Both the position numbers and the translations under genes were made by a program. The notes beneath the pieces are model-generated. The model worked only from the letters and a program-made list of their open reading frames with translations, was not told the origin of the DNA and made no database searches. Below are positions 1 to 9,080 of a stretch of DNA of 64,000 bases, one piece after another (position 1 is the stretch's first letter; each line of letters begins with the position of its first letter). Source of the stretch: Gammaproteobacteria bacterium. GTDB taxonomy: Bacteria; Pseudomonadota; Gammaproteobacteria; Pseudomonadales; Azotimanducaceae. The stretch is from assembly GCA_009837185.1 (NCBI GenBank), contig VXUA01000066.1:55163-119162 (forward strand). The letters run 5' to 3'.

Positions 1-410
1 GGATTCATTTTTACTTTACGTTCATTGGAACGTATGCGATTTACTTTCCAATGCACTATTTAGGGTTTATTGGAGTTCCCCGCCGCTATTACGAAACTGG
101 AATTTCAGAGTTTTATCCTGTTGCAGCCCACAATCTAAACAAATTCATTACGATTGCAGCTTTGATCGTGGGAGTGTCACAGATCTTGTTCATTTTCAAC
201 CTCGTGCATAGTTATTTCAAAGGTAAGAAAGCACCTGCAAACCCGTGGGGCGCGAATAGTCTGGAGTGGTGTACTCCAGAAACTCCACCGCGGCACGGCA
301 ATTGGGAAGATCGTTTACCGACGGTGCATCGCTGGGCGTATGACTTTGGCGTTCCCGGGGAAGAGAAGGATCATATCCCGCAAACAGTTCCTCGTAGAAA
401 AGCAAGTTAA
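1..410 (+). CDS. ctaD: Cytochrome c oxidase subunit I, C-terminal fragment
   Basis: Only the last ~136 codons are in the window; the reading frame is open from base 3. The protein is the haem-copper oxidase catalytic subunit that reduces O2 to water in the inner membrane. The tail shows the family motifs of the last two helices: FIGTYAIYFPMHYLGFIG followed by VPRRYY, then NPWGANSLEW and a soluble tail. The usual glutamine of the FPQH motif is methionine here (FPMH). Subunits III and IV follow on the same strand, so this is the 3' end of an oxidase operon. Haem and copper ligands lie upstream, outside the window, so the exact oxidase type cannot be read. Confidence 0.93.
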   Translation, partial: IHFYFTFIGTYAIYFPMHYLGFIGVPRRYYETGISEFYPVAAHNLNKFITIAALIVGVSQILFIFNLVHSYFKGKKAPANPWGANSLEWCTPETPPRHGNWEDRLPTVHRWAYDFGVPGEEKDHIPQTVPRRKAS

Positions 411-451
411 GTAAACGCAACGCCAATAGCTAAGGACTGCAATTACACCGC

Positions 452-1141
452 ATGACTGATACCACGTTATCAACTCAGGAAAGCATCTTTACCAGTACGG
501 CCAGGGATTGGTCGTCCGACATGACCACCTTCAAGGGCGTGCCTTGGGGCAAGGCGATGATGTGGATCTTTCTACTATCCGATACTTTCATATTTACCTG
601 CTTCTTAGTGGGTTATATGGTTATGCGAATGACCGTGACAGAAGCGTGGCCTGTAGCCAGCGAAGTGTTCGCGCTGACGGTTTGGGGTGTTTCGGTACCA
701 CTCTTGCTCATTGCCATCATGACATTTATTCTGATTACTTCCAGTGGAACGATGGCGATGGCAGTAAACATGGGCTACCAACGCCGTAAGTGGGCCGTAT
801 TTTGGCTTATGCTTGCTACAGCCTTGCTCGGTGCGTCTTTCGTTGGTATGCAGTGCTATGAGTGGTCGAAATTAATAATTGATGAAGGCATTCGACCCTG
901 GGGCTACGCACCAGATCACGACTTAGGAGCTCCACAATTTGGTTCGATCTTCTTCATGGTGACTGGCTTTCATGGCTTGCACGTCTCCGTTGGCGTGATT
1001 TACCTGATTACGGTTGCTATCCGAGTGGTACGAGGCAAGTACGATCATACTAATTTTGAGATTGTCGAAATCACTGGTTTGTATTGGCACTTTGTGGACC
1101 TCGTTTGGGTGTTCATTTTTGCATTTTTCTATTTGTGGTAG
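452..1141 (+). CDS. ctaE: Cytochrome c oxidase subunit III
   Basis: A 229-residue membrane protein of the COX3 family, a structural subunit of the aa3-type oxidase. After a ~28-residue soluble N-terminus it has about five hydrophobic segments, the short bacterial form that lacks the first two helices of the mitochondrial protein. Family signatures are GFHGLHVSVG near residue 175 and GLYWHFVDLVWVFIF at the C-terminus. The ATG lies 41 bases after the subunit I stop and 20 bases before subunit IV, so the three are probably cotranscribed. NorE is a paralogous possibility, but the neighbours argue for an oxidase subunit. Confidence 0.92.
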   Translation: MTDTTLSTQESIFTSTARDWSSDMTTFKGVPWGKAMMWIFLLSDTFIFTCFLVGYMVMRMTVTEAWPVASEVFALTVWGVSVPLLLIAIMTFILITSSGTMAMAVNMGYQRRKWAVFWLMLATALLGASFVGMQCYEWSKLIIDEGIRPWGYAPDHDLGAPQFGSIFFMVTGFHGLHVSVGVIYLITVAIRVVRGKYDHTNFEIVEITGLYWHFVDLVWVFIFAFFYLW

Positions 1142-1161
1142 AGAACGGAGTTTAAAGCTAC

Positions 1162-1539
1162 ATGGCTACTGAAGGACAACAGCACCCAATCAAAATTTAC
1201 TTTTTGATTTGGTTGTTATTGTTTGTGCTAAGTTTTTTCTCCTACTTAGTAGATTTTTACCATCTCGAAGGAAATCTTAGATGGTTTTTGATCGTAGTCT
1301 TCATGCTGTTAAAAGCAGGCTTTATCGTTGCGATTTTTATGCATATGAAGTGGGAACGCTTTGCGTTAATCTTTGGAATTCTGACTCCGCCATTAGCTTT
1401 GGTAGTTTTGATGTTCTTAATGGCAATAGAGTCGGATTACGCGTGGTCGACAAGGGTTGTTTACATGGGCGAAGATCCGGCACCAAAACCTGAAAGTCCC
1501 TCCCACTATAAAAAATCTGAGGAAGAAAAAGGCCACTAG
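1162..1539 (+). CDS. Cytochrome c oxidase subunit IV family protein
   Basis: A 125-residue protein with three hydrophobic segments (about residues 11-30, 41-61 and 70-88), and a charged C-terminal tail rich in Lys, Glu and Ser. Size, helix number and position immediately after subunit III fit the prokaryotic COX4 family (CoxD/CtaF-like), a small accessory subunit of the oxidase. The motif FIVAIFMHMKWE in the second and third segments is typical of this family. It is the last gene of the oxidase cluster; the next gene is convergent. Confidence 0.85.
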   Translation: MATEGQQHPIKIYFLIWLLLFVLSFFSYLVDFYHLEGNLRWFLIVVFMLLKAGFIVAIFMHMKWERFALIFGILTPPLALVVLMFLMAIESDYAWSTRVVYMGEDPAPKPESPSHYKKSEEEKGH

Positions 1540-1575
1540 CACTAGATACGCTACCACATAGCAGTTGTGCAGGAG

Positions 1576-1764
1576 CTAAATTTTGGACTCTGTACGGTCC
1601 GCGACACAAAGTGTTTCTAGTTCATAGATACGTCCACCAAGCTCACAGATAGAACAGTTTTCAACTCGTGGACCGCATTTCATTGAGTCTTGGCTTAAAT
1701 CAGAAACGTGAGTACCAGGCACTACTAAACTTGCAGCATCATTGGTTCTGGGTTGCTCTTTCAA
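1576..1764 (-). CDS. Possible small cysteine-containing ORF, unrecognised
   Basis: The 308-base gap between the oxidase cluster and the next gene has no clear terminator or RNA. On the minus strand a frame is open from 1830 to 1576 and could start at TTG 1764 (62 codons). The residues look protein-like (VVPGTHVSDLSQDSMKCGP, then NCSICELGGR) with a CxxC pair, but there is no convincing ribosome site and I recognise no family. It lies downstream of the methyltransferase gene on the same strand. It may be a small gene, a gene remnant or chance. Confidence 0.22.
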   Translation of the reverse strand: MKEQPRTNDAASLVVPGTHVSDLSQDSMKCGPRVENCSICELGGRIYELETLCVADRTESKI

Positions 1765-1847
1765 CCAGAACGGGAGGTAGTTTGCCGATACTATTGCGAC
1801 TCCCTGATCCGGAGACGCATCGTTAAAGGATTAGGGTGAGTGTCTAA

Positions 1848-2618
1848 TTATTCGTCGCGTTCACTAAACTGATCGGGACTCTGTGTGGGGTGTTGGAGTA
1901 AATAAATAGAACCAACCGATTCTGCACTAAGACACATCATTCGTTGTTCTTCGTCTGAAGCTATTTCGTGCATGGTGATCGGTACGACGTTGAAACCTTT
2001 TTGTACTAACTTCTCAGTAAAGTCTGAGCCGTAGATTCGTACAAAGTCTGCCGGGGCTTCCTCGTCTCCACCGGCGTGAAATTCGCGTGTCGATACACCG
2101 CGACAGGGCACATTTACTATCGCCCATCCGTTGCTGGACAGGACCCGAGAGATCTCTACTAAAGCTTTATCGTCGTCCTCCACCGCTTGCAATACATGAC
2201 TGCAATAAACCACCTCAAACGATTCATCAGAAAAAGGTAGTTCTTGTATATCAAACTGAATCAGCACATCATCTCTGACGTAGTCTCCGCTTACATACTG
2301 TTGTGTTGCGAGATCTTGTAAATTGGGTACAACGCAAGGTTCAGGCGCAACATGCAGTAAGCGGCACCGCTTACGACGGAGAACGTCCTTTTTTTGGGCG
2401 AAGAACAAGTGCATAACACGGTCTCTCTCTCGCCCAGCACATTTTGGGCAAACCGAATTAGGTCGTTTGTACTTGGACCGACCAGCTGGTTTGAATTTTC
2501 GAAACGTCTGTTCACAAATGGGACAGTAAACACTCTTTCCGGCATACAAGATGTGCGCATACTTCCTCTTAAAGTTCCGAACTCTACGTTCTAGTGCGAG
2601 AAGAAAACGAATTTTCAA
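1848..2618 (-). CDS. Class I SAM-dependent methyltransferase with N-terminal zinc ribbon
   Basis: The protein begins with a basic stretch, then a four-cysteine module (CPIC ... CPKC, about 27 residues apart), then a Rossmann methyltransferase domain (Methyltransf_11 type) with LLHVAPEP in the SAM-binding position, FDIQELPFSDESFEVV and LSSNGWAIVNVP. The substrate is unknown; relatives with this architecture often sit in polysaccharide or LPS loci. I place the start at TTG 2618, which overlaps the upstream YrbL-like stop as TTGA. An in-frame ATG at 2720 would add 34 residues but would overlap the neighbour by 106 bases, and that stretch reads as YrbL sequence in the other frame. Confidence 0.75.
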   Translation of the reverse strand: MKIRFLLALERRVRNFKRKYAHILYAGKSVYCPICEQTFRKFKPAGRSKYKRPNSVCPKCAGRERDRVMHLFFAQKKDVLRRKRCRLLHVAPEPCVVPNLQDLATQQYVSGDYVRDDVLIQFDIQELPFSDESFEVVYCSHVLQAVEDDDKALVEISRVLSSNGWAIVNVPCRGVSTREFHAGGDEEAPADFVRIYGSDFTEKLVQKGFNVVPITMHEIASDEEQRMMCLSAESVGSIYLLQHPTQSPDQFSERDE

Positions 2619-3277
2619 CGTTTTACTCGCAAGCTTTCGACTCGATGGTTGAACTTGAAGATCTTGCGTTCGATTTTCCGGCGCGCAAAGAAACGAAACC
2701 AAGTTGATACTGGAATCCATTCACTATTGCCCAAACCATCGACGATCATGAGCCGGCAGTGTTGCATTGAGTCGCGGACCACGATGATGTTATGCGGTAA
2801 TAAGTCGCGTGTGACGACTAACTCCTGACGTAACCACGCTTTAAAGTCTGCGATTCCGTTTTTAAGACTGTCATCAATACCGTGAGGTACCTCTTCCTCT
2901 AAATTTTTCGGGAACTTACCATCAAAATTTCGAAAAATCCGAGTTACGATTCCTAAACCGAGGTCCGTCTCCACGCTTCCGAAAAACTCTGGGATGTGAT
3001 GCCATAATACTTGCGTGTTGCGAGCGAGCAATTGTCTATATGCAGTTAATTCTTTCTGCTGATCATCCCAATGTTTCACGGGTCGTAACTTTTTTATTCC
3101 CTTTGTCAATTGACGACGAGTCTGAGGAGTACGGTCTTCTCGCAACACTTTAATACACTTGTTCGAATCATCTGGGTGGACAAAGCACAATCTAGTACCG
3201 CCAATAGCAAACGGAGTGAGTTGACTCAAATTCACGATAGCATGTTTTTCAGCGACGCTTGAGTCGATGAATCCCAA
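2615..3277 (-). CDS. YrbL-like kinase-fold protein
   Basis: A 220-residue member of the YrbL family (PhoP regulatory network protein YrbL domain), which has a protein-kinase-like fold of unknown substrate. Visible are FAIGGTRLCFVHPDDSNKCIKV (split here as a glycine loop and the VAIK-like lysine), TRDLLPHNIIV resembling the catalytic loop, and LMIVDGLG in the place of the DFG motif. It overlaps the methyltransferase start by 4 bases, so the two are probably translated together. In other bacteria YrbL-like proteins occur near LPS-core genes; a role in envelope modification here is inference from the paired methyltransferase. Confidence 0.8.
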   Translation of the reverse strand: MGFIDSSVAEKHAIVNLSQLTPFAIGGTRLCFVHPDDSNKCIKVLREDRTPQTRRQLTKGIKKLRPVKHWDDQQKELTAYRQLLARNTQVLWHHIPEFFGSVETDLGLGIVTRIFRNFDGKFPKNLEEEVPHGIDDSLKNGIADFKAWLRQELVVTRDLLPHNIIVVRDSMQHCRLMIVDGLGNSEWIPVSTWFRFFARRKIERKIFKFNHRVESLRVKR

Positions 3278-3329
3278 GACGGTTAATAACCAATTTGATA
3301 GAGTCTACCAAGGCTTTCCTTGGACGGGA

Positions 3330-4367
3330 CTACGCTTCTTCGGGTGGGCTTGCAAGCCCTAGTCGTTGATGCATCAGCGGGCTGGTAGTGGTGTATTGCA
3401 AGAATGCTTTTTCTTCTGGAAACAGTCGTTTCTTGATCGCGAACGACACTAAGGCGGCTTCGTGGAAACCAGACAGAATGAGTTTTTTCTTACCGGGGTA
3501 GTTTGCAATGTCACCGACCGCATAAACTCCCGGAATGTTGGTTTCAAACTTTTCCGTATCAGTCTCGATTTGATTCTTGGTAATCTCAAGTCCCCACTCA
3601 GCGATTGGTCCTAACTTTGGTGACAGTCCAAAAAAAACTAACAGATGATCGATTGGCAAAGACACAACATCTCGATCGGGTTTTGTAATGTGAACTTCCT
3701 TGAGTTTGCCATTGTCACTAACTACATTTGTTGCGTTACCCACAAAAAAGTCCATAGCTTTGTCGGCAACGAGGTCTCGCATACGCTGTACGGATGCCTC
3801 AGCTGCGCGAAATTTTTCGCTTCGGTGTATTAACGTTAGTGAAGATGCGACATCTACTAACTCTAGAGCCCAATCGAGTGCCGAATCCCCTCCACCAAGG
3901 ATGACGAGTCGCTTACCTGCGAATTGAGACTTATCGGTGATTCGATAATGAAGGAAATCGGAACTGACTTCCTCTGCACCTTTAGCTCGAAGCGGCATGG
4001 CTTGAAAAGAGCCCACACCACCAGCGATCACAATTGACTTCGTTTGAAAAACTGTCCCCTTAGATGTCTCAACTCTAAAAGTTTGCGTGTCTGTCGATTG
4101 AATTTGAACTACTTGCTGGTCAAGGTGAAATTGAGCCTCAAACGGTTGTATTTGCTCGCGCAGTCGATTAACTAGTTCTTCTGCACTACATACAGGGATG
4201 GCGGGTATGTCATAAATAGGCTTATCCGGATATAGGGCGGTACATTGCCCACCAATTTCAGGTAACGCGTCAACGATGTGAGCTTTTATCCCCTGCAATC
4301 CCAATTCAAACACTTGAAAAAGACCACAGGGTCCAGCACCAACGACTAAGGACTCTGTATCAATCAT
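3330..4367 (-). CDS. Ferredoxin/flavodoxin--NADP reductase, thioredoxin-reductase-like type
   Basis: A 345-residue FAD/NAD(P)-binding flavoprotein that passes electrons between NADPH and ferredoxin (type 2 FNR). The FAD dinucleotide fold starts at VVGAGPCGLFQVFELGL, followed by GGQCTALYPDKPIYDIP, which marks this FNR subgroup; a second dinucleotide fold is at VILGGGDSALDWALEL, and GVYAVGDIANYPGKKKLI binds FAD near the C-terminus. The redox CxxC of true thioredoxin reductases is absent, which separates it from TrxB. The ATG at 4367 gives the family's usual length. It lies 48 bases downstream of gatB and may be read through from it. Confidence 0.88.
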   Translation of the reverse strand: MIDTESLVVGAGPCGLFQVFELGLQGIKAHIVDALPEIGGQCTALYPDKPIYDIPAIPVCSAEELVNRLREQIQPFEAQFHLDQQVVQIQSTDTQTFRVETSKGTVFQTKSIVIAGGVGSFQAMPLRAKGAEEVSSDFLHYRITDKSQFAGKRLVILGGGDSALDWALELVDVASSLTLIHRSEKFRAAEASVQRMRDLVADKAMDFFVGNATNVVSDNGKLKEVHITKPDRDVVSLPIDHLLVFFGLSPKLGPIAEWGLEITKNQIETDTEKFETNIPGVYAVGDIANYPGKKKLILSGFHEAALVSFAIKKRLFPEEKAFLQYTTTSPLMHQRLGLASPPEEA

Positions 4368-4415
4368 AGGCTAATTTTTTCCTTAAAGTATTGTACGATT
4401 GGAGGCATACTCAAT

Positions 4416-5924
4416 TCAGTCGAGATTCTCTGAAGAATTGTGCTTGTCTTCCATTGTCACGAGTCTCTGCAAAGCTTGTCGTACCAATTGCGGATTAGCT
4501 TTACCGCGAGATAGTTTCATCACCTGTCCTATGAAATACTCATAAAGCTTTTCTTCGCCGTTAATTAACTTCGGAATGAGCTCTTCATTTTCTTCAACAA
4601 CTCTTGCAGCCCAACGAGAGATCTGATCGCGATCAGAAATCTGAGTTATGTCGTGTGTCTTGATGATCTGGTCGAGATCCTGATTAGTGTCCCAGAATTT
4701 TCCTAATAACTCCTTACCCGTATTGAAACCTAGTGTTCCGTCTTTAACTCGTTCGATGAGTTGAGACAGTTGTCTCGCAGAGATTGGAATGTCTTGTGCT
4801 CGAGACTGCTTTCTTTTACGTATCGCGGTCACTTTTCCTAGAATCCAGTTTGCCGTTGTTTGCGGGTCTTTACATAACTCGGTTGTAGCCTCGAATAGTT
4901 CTGCAAGAGGTTTTTCGAGCGTCAGTCGATACGCTTGGTCTGGTGTTAAATTAAAGTTTCTCAAAAATCTGTCTCTCACAGTTGCGGGTAATTCCGGCAT
5001 GTTCGATCTGATTTCAGATATAGTCGTTTCAGAGATCGATATTGGAGGTAGGTCAGGATCAGGTAAATATCGGTAATCTCTGTCTTGTTCTTTTGGCCGC
5101 ATCGATCTCGTAGATCCAGAAACTGGGTCATACGATCTTGTTTCACGTCGCACTGATGCACCAGTGGACAATACTGCGACTTGTCGATCGAATTCATACC
5201 GCAATGCGTTTTTCAAGAATTTGAATGAATTGAGATTCTTCAGTTCACAAGCTGTTCCAAGGTTCTTGTTTCCCTTTGGGCGCAAGGATACGTTTGCGTC
5301 GCACCGTACCGCTCCTTCATAAAGGTTTCCAGAACCCAAGTCCAACCATATTACGAGAGCGTGAAGCTGCCGTAGAAACATTGCTGCCTCCAACGGAGTA
5401 TGCAGGTCGGGTTCGGTAACGATTTCTAATAAAGGCGTACCCGCACGATTGAAATCAAGGGCAGTTGAGTCAGGTAGCCAGTCGTGTATCGACTTCCCCG
5501 CATCCTCTTCGAGATGGGCTCGACGGATTCTAACCGTTTTGGTTTGACCGTCTTCAAACCACAAGTTGAACACACCAGCACCAACGATCGGTTGGGAGTA
5601 CTGACTGATTTGATAACCTTTAGGAAGGTCAGGATAAAAATAGTGTTTACGCTCGAATGAACAGACGCGCGCAATCGAACCATCAATTGCCGCCCCAAAT
5701 CTGATGGCGTGCGTTAACGCTGCTAGATTTAAGACTGGTAACGTTCCTGGGTAAGCTAAGTCAACAAGATTAGCATTCTGATTAGGAGCTGCCGTTACGT
5801 CTCCATTTCGTGCTTGCGAAAACAACTTTGTTCGCGTATTAAGTTGTACGTGGACTTCAAGACCGATTACGGCTTCCCATTTGGAGTCCACTTCAATCAT
5901 AACTTTGGCCGCTGGAGATGCCAC
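4416..5924 (-). CDS. gatB: Asp-tRNA(Asn)/Glu-tRNA(Gln) amidotransferase subunit B
   Basis: A 502-residue subunit of GatCAB; it binds the mischarged tRNA and carries the kinase active site that activates the glutamyl or aspartyl group. It begins with the hallmark WEAVIGLEVHVQL, followed by CSFERKHYFYPDLPKGYQIS (zinc/ATP region) and RADVSL-like CDANVSLRPKG; the C-terminal YqeY-like helical domain is present. I chose GTG 5924 because AGAAGGA lies 6-7 bases upstream; an ATG at 5900 that forms ATGA with the gatA stop is a weaker alternative. It overlaps gatA by 28 bases. Confidence 0.95.
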   Translation of the reverse strand: MASPAAKVMIEVDSKWEAVIGLEVHVQLNTRTKLFSQARNGDVTAAPNQNANLVDLAYPGTLPVLNLAALTHAIRFGAAIDGSIARVCSFERKHYFYPDLPKGYQISQYSQPIVGAGVFNLWFEDGQTKTVRIRRAHLEEDAGKSIHDWLPDSTALDFNRAGTPLLEIVTEPDLHTPLEAAMFLRQLHALVIWLDLGSGNLYEGAVRCDANVSLRPKGNKNLGTACELKNLNSFKFLKNALRYEFDRQVAVLSTGASVRRETRSYDPVSGSTRSMRPKEQDRDYRYLPDPDLPPISISETTISEIRSNMPELPATVRDRFLRNFNLTPDQAYRLTLEKPLAELFEATTELCKDPQTTANWILGKVTAIRKRKQSRAQDIPISARQLSQLIERVKDGTLGFNTGKELLGKFWDTNQDLDQIIKTHDITQISDRDQISRWAARVVEENEELIPKLINGEEKLYEYFIGQVMKLSRGKANPQLVRQALQRLVTMEDKHNSSENLD

Positions 5925-7330
5925 GATGTTTCCTTCTGGAAACGATCAGCGAGATCGAGTATTAGTTCATCACCGTATTGTGGTCCGATAAATTGCACAC
6001 CGATAGGTAGTTCATTCACGAGTCCACAGGGTACACTGATTGCGGGCAAACCGCACAAATTAACCGGGACCGTAAATCGGTCTTGCCGGTACATGTCTGT
6101 TGAGTCTAGTTGTTCATCAAGCCGAAAAGCTGTCGATGGCGCGGAGGGTGCTAGTACAACATCCACGTTTTGAAAGAGCTCTTGATAAAGGTCGTACACC
6201 ATGCGACGCAGTTTTTGAGCTTTTTGAACATAGTTCTCGGGAGAATTGTTGGATAGAAAGTAGGTTCCTGCCAGCAAGCGACGTTTCACTTCATCTCCAA
6301 AACCTTGACTTCTCGTGTCTTCGTATAACTCTTGAATCGACGCCGCTGACTTCGTTCTAGAGCCATAACGGATACCGTCAAAACGAGCAAGGTTCGAAGA
6401 CGCTTCTGCACATGAAATGATGTAATAACTAGACAGTGCTAAATCTTGGTCAAATACCTCGACATCTTCGAACTTATGACCAAGCTGCTCTAATGTCTTG
6501 CGAGATGCTTCAATACGTGCTACGATGTCGGAATCAAGATCGTTAAATAAGGAAGCTGAGTATCCGATTGTCAAAGGGTGCTTTACGGAGACGCTCTTAT
6601 TGTTCGATGAAGATTCACTCGTTGCATCACGTGGATCGTGCCCTTGCATTATTTGAAACATTGTGGCGGCATCTTGTGCGGTACGGGTGAGCGTACCTGC
6701 TTGATCTAGGCTCGACGCGAACGCGATCATGCCATAACGCGATAGGCGTCCATATGTCGGTTTGAAGCCTGTGACCCCACAGAATGAAGCTGGTTGGCGG
6801 ATTGAACCACCAGTGTCGGAACCTGTAGCGACCGGAACGAAACCCGCAGCAACAGCCGCCGCCGACCCCCCAGAAGACCCTCCGGGTACTCTACTTAAGT
6901 CCCAAGGATTTCGGACTGGCCCCCAAGTACTCGTTTGATTGCTAGTGCCCATAGCAAACTCGTCCATGTTGGTTTTACCAAAGTAGATGCCGCCATCTTT
7001 AGAGATATTTTTGACGATAGTCGCGTCATAGGGCGCGATGAATGTACTCAGTAAATTTGAACAACACGAAGTTCGTTGTCCTCGGACGCAGAAATTGTCT
7101 TTGTGCGCCACCGGTATGCCAGTTAGTTGTCCGTTGATGCCTCGATCTATATTCTTGTCCGCGCTCCTAGCTTCGGCTAACACTTGTTCCGGCTCGACGG
7201 ACACGAAACTGTTTGTCTGTTGGTCAAACTGCGCCATTCGATCGAGAAAATAACGGCACAACTCCTCCGCAGTAATCTGTTTGCTATCGAGCAATTGTCG
7301 TAATTGCTCGAGGGTTTGGTATGGATCCAC
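5897..7330 (-). CDS. gatA: Asp-tRNA(Asn)/Glu-tRNA(Gln) amidotransferase subunit A
   Basis: A 477-residue amidase-signature protein that hydrolyses glutamine to supply ammonia to GatB. The Ser-cisSer-Lys machinery is visible: the lysine in [11 protein letters not shown], the Gly/Ser-rich [14 protein letters not shown], and [17 protein letters not shown] containing the nucleophile. [19 protein letters not shown] is typical of GatA as opposed to other amidases. The start GTG at 7330 overlaps the gatC stop by one base. It forms an operon with gatC and gatB. The presence of the operon implies that AsnRS, GlnRS or both are missing or supplemented in this organism (inference). Confidence 0.96.
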   Translation of the reverse strand: MDPYQTLEQLRQLLDSKQITAEELCRYFLDRMAQFDQQTNSFVSVEPEQVLAEARSADKNIDRGINGQLTGIPVAHKDNFCVRGQRTSCCSNLLSTFIAPYDATIVKNISKDGGIYFGKTNMDEFAMGTSNQTSTWGPVRNPWDLSRVPGGSSGGSAAAVAAGFVPVATGSDTGGSIRQPASFCGVTGFKPTYGRLSRYGMIAFASSLDQAGTLTRTAQDAATMFQIMQGHDPRDATSESSSNNKSVSVKHPLTIGYSASLFNDLDSDIVARIEASRKTLEQLGHKFEDVEVFDQDLALSSYYIISCAEASSNLARFDGIRYGSRTKSAASIQELYEDTRSQGFGDEVKRRLLAGTYFLSNNSPENYVQKAQKLRRMVYDLYQELFQNVDVVLAPSAPSTAFRLDEQLDSTDMYRQDRFTVPVNLCGLPAISVPCGLVNELPIGVQFIGPQYGDELILDLADRFQKETSWHLQRPKL

Positions 7331-7614
7331 TAAGGCTCGATTACTTTTGGAACAACGTAGAAGCCTTCAGCCGTCTCAACTGATTCAGTTTGGTTCAAGT
7401 TTTCATGTCCTGACGTTTCCGGTTCATCTACCTTCCGCAAATGTCCATTGCTGATCGGGTGGACTAAAGGATCGATTCCGTCTGTGGGCACGGTTTGTAC
7501 TTGGTCTATGTACTCCAAGATTAATTTTAAGTCGGCAACCAATCTCTCTTTTTCTGCGTCGTTCAATGTGAAAGCACAGTGAGCGCAGAGTTCATTCAGT
7601 ATCTTTGAATTCAA
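7330..7614 (-). CDS. gatC: Asp-tRNA(Asn)/Glu-tRNA(Gln) amidotransferase subunit C
   Basis: A 94-residue protein that wraps round GatA and GatB and stabilises the complex. It has the family's ordered N-terminal helix region and the signature LKLILEYIDQVQTVPTDGIDPLVHP, which matches the usual L-x-x-I-L-x-(Y/F)-(V/I)-x-x-L/V motif with downstream T-x-G-x-x-P. The C-terminal EGFYVVPKVIEP is the canonical end of GatC. It is first in gatCAB; its promoter must lie in the 337-base divergent gap shared with mreB. Confidence 0.93.
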   Translation of the reverse strand: MNSKILNELCAHCAFTLNDAEKERLVADLKLILEYIDQVQTVPTDGIDPLVHPISNGHLRKVDEPETSGHENLNQTESVETAEGFYVVPKVIEP

Positions 7615-7772
7615 TGTAGACTAAGTTGCCAAACGGACGAAGAATTTAAACCATGTAATCGAATTTTTAGGGAAATAGGACAAGGTGGTGTGTAGCGATG
7701 AAAATTTTTTTGTAATTGTGCGATGTTTTGGCTCTATCTGTATGGAATTATTGCATTACGCGAACTAACATA

Positions 7773-7800
7773 TTGCAACTGACAGAGTTTCTTTTATGAT
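7773..7800 (+). promoter_or_regulatory. Candidate sigma-70 promoter for mreBCD
   Basis: The 337-base gap between gatC and mreB holds no ORF worth calling. Within it TTGCAA (7773-7778) and TATGAT (7795-7800) are separated by 16 bases, a good match to sigma-70 boxes on the plus strand. Transcription would start near 7807, leaving a leader of about 145 bases before mreB. This is a sequence match only. I saw no equally clear promoter for gatC on the other strand. Confidence 0.45.
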
Positions 7801-7951
7801 ATTAACCTGACCTAACCGTCCACCAAGTATCTCGCGCAATTACACATCGTCAATTTCTGCCCGGACGAGCTGACTACAGGTTCCCCTAGACGTCCCTTTG
7901 CGCGTTTACACCATCTCGTAAATTGAAACGACTAGAAGAAAGTAGCAAATT

Positions 7952-8974
7952 ATGTTGAAAACCATCCGCGGTCTATTCTCCCCCGATATGTCTATCGATT
8001 TAGGGACGGCGAACACATTGATATTTGTTAAGAATAAAGGGGTGGTTCTCGACGAACCTTCAGTAGTAGCTACTCGTGTAAACGACAACTCGATAGTCGC
8101 GTTAGGAAAGAAAGCGAGAACTATGCTGGGAAGGACCCCTGACGCGATTCTGGTCACACGGCCGATGAAAGATGGGCACATCGCGGATTTTCGAGCCACA
8201 AGCACGATGTTGCGGTACTTTATGGAACGTGCGACTGGTAACAAGTTTTTTTCAGGGAGCCCTCGAGTACTGGTCTGTATGCCATGTAAATCTACCGAAG
8301 TTGAAAAGAAAGCAATCAAAGACACGGTACTTGGAGCGGGTGCACGCGAAGTATTTCTTATTGAAGAGCCATTGGCTGCGGCAGTCGGTGCTGAACTCAA
8401 CATTCAAGATGCCAACGGTTCAATGGTAGTTGATATCGGCGGTGGAACTACTGACATTGCGATCATTGCCTTAAACGGCATTGTTGTTTCCGAGAGTATC
8501 CGCGTCGGAGGTGATGAGTTCAATAATGCCGTAATCCAATACGTTCGCCGGAAGGAGGGTTGCGTTATTGGGGAAACTACCGCCGAACAAATCAAGATTC
8601 AAATCGGCACGGCCATATCAGTAGATGAAGTGCAGGAGGTTACGGTGATCGGGCACGACCTTGCTCAGGGCATCCCGCGTACTTTTCGCCTTAACAGCGA
8701 CGACATGGTTGAAGCACTTTATTCGTCAGCCGCGACAAAGGTTGTCGGGGCAGTGTTGTCGGTATTACAACGATGCCCGCCAGAACTGGCAGCCGATATC
8801 GCTAATAGCGGTATCATGTTAACCGGTGGTGGAGCCCTACTGAATGGCTTAGATGAGTTGCTGAAACGAGAAACAGGCATGCCCGTCTTAGTGGCCGATG
8901 AACCCTTGTCCTGTGTCGCGAAAGGTTGTGGTCAGATTCTTGAATTTGATTACTTAGACAGCTTGGTCATTTGA
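7952..8974 (+). CDS. mreB: Rod shape-determining protein MreB
   Basis: A 340-residue bacterial actin that polymerises on the inner membrane and guides the elongation machinery. The N-terminus MLKTIRGLFSPDMSIDLGTA has the membrane-binding start and phosphate-1 loop (IDLGTANT); phosphate-2 is VVDIGGGTTDIA and the adenosine loop is IMLTGGGALLNGLDE. Length matches the family (about 345). It heads mreBCD, 106 bases before mreC, and is divergent from gatC. A CTG-less, ordinary ATG start follows the sequence gaagaaagtagcaaatt with a weak ribosome site. Confidence 0.97.
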   Translation: MLKTIRGLFSPDMSIDLGTANTLIFVKNKGVVLDEPSVVATRVNDNSIVALGKKARTMLGRTPDAILVTRPMKDGHIADFRATSTMLRYFMERATGNKFFSGSPRVLVCMPCKSTEVEKKAIKDTVLGAGAREVFLIEEPLAAAVGAELNIQDANGSMVVDIGGGTTDIAIIALNGIVVSESIRVGGDEFNNAVIQYVRRKEGCVIGETTAEQIKIQIGTAISVDEVQEVTVIGHDLAQGIPRTFRLNSDDMVEALYSSAATKVVGAVLSVLQRCPPELAADIANSGIMLTGGGALLNGLDELLKRETGMPVLVADEPLSCVAKGCGQILEFDYLDSLVI

Positions 8975-8983
8975 TCTGCTTGT

Positions 8984-9007
8984 CCCAGCTCCTGTCATAG
9001 AGTTGGG
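8984..9007 (+). repeat. Hairpin between mreB and mreC
   Basis: CCCAGCTC (8984-8991) and GAGTTGGG (9000-9007) form an 8-bp stem with one G-T wobble around an 8-base loop. No T-run follows, so it is not a clear intrinsic terminator. It could damp read-through or act as a 3' stabiliser that lets mreB be expressed more strongly than mreCD. Confidence 0.4.
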
Positions 9008-9080
9008 CTGTTAATACGGCAAGGAAAACAACAAGATTTAAGCGAATTCGACGATGCAAAACGGGTGGTTTCTCACGTAA

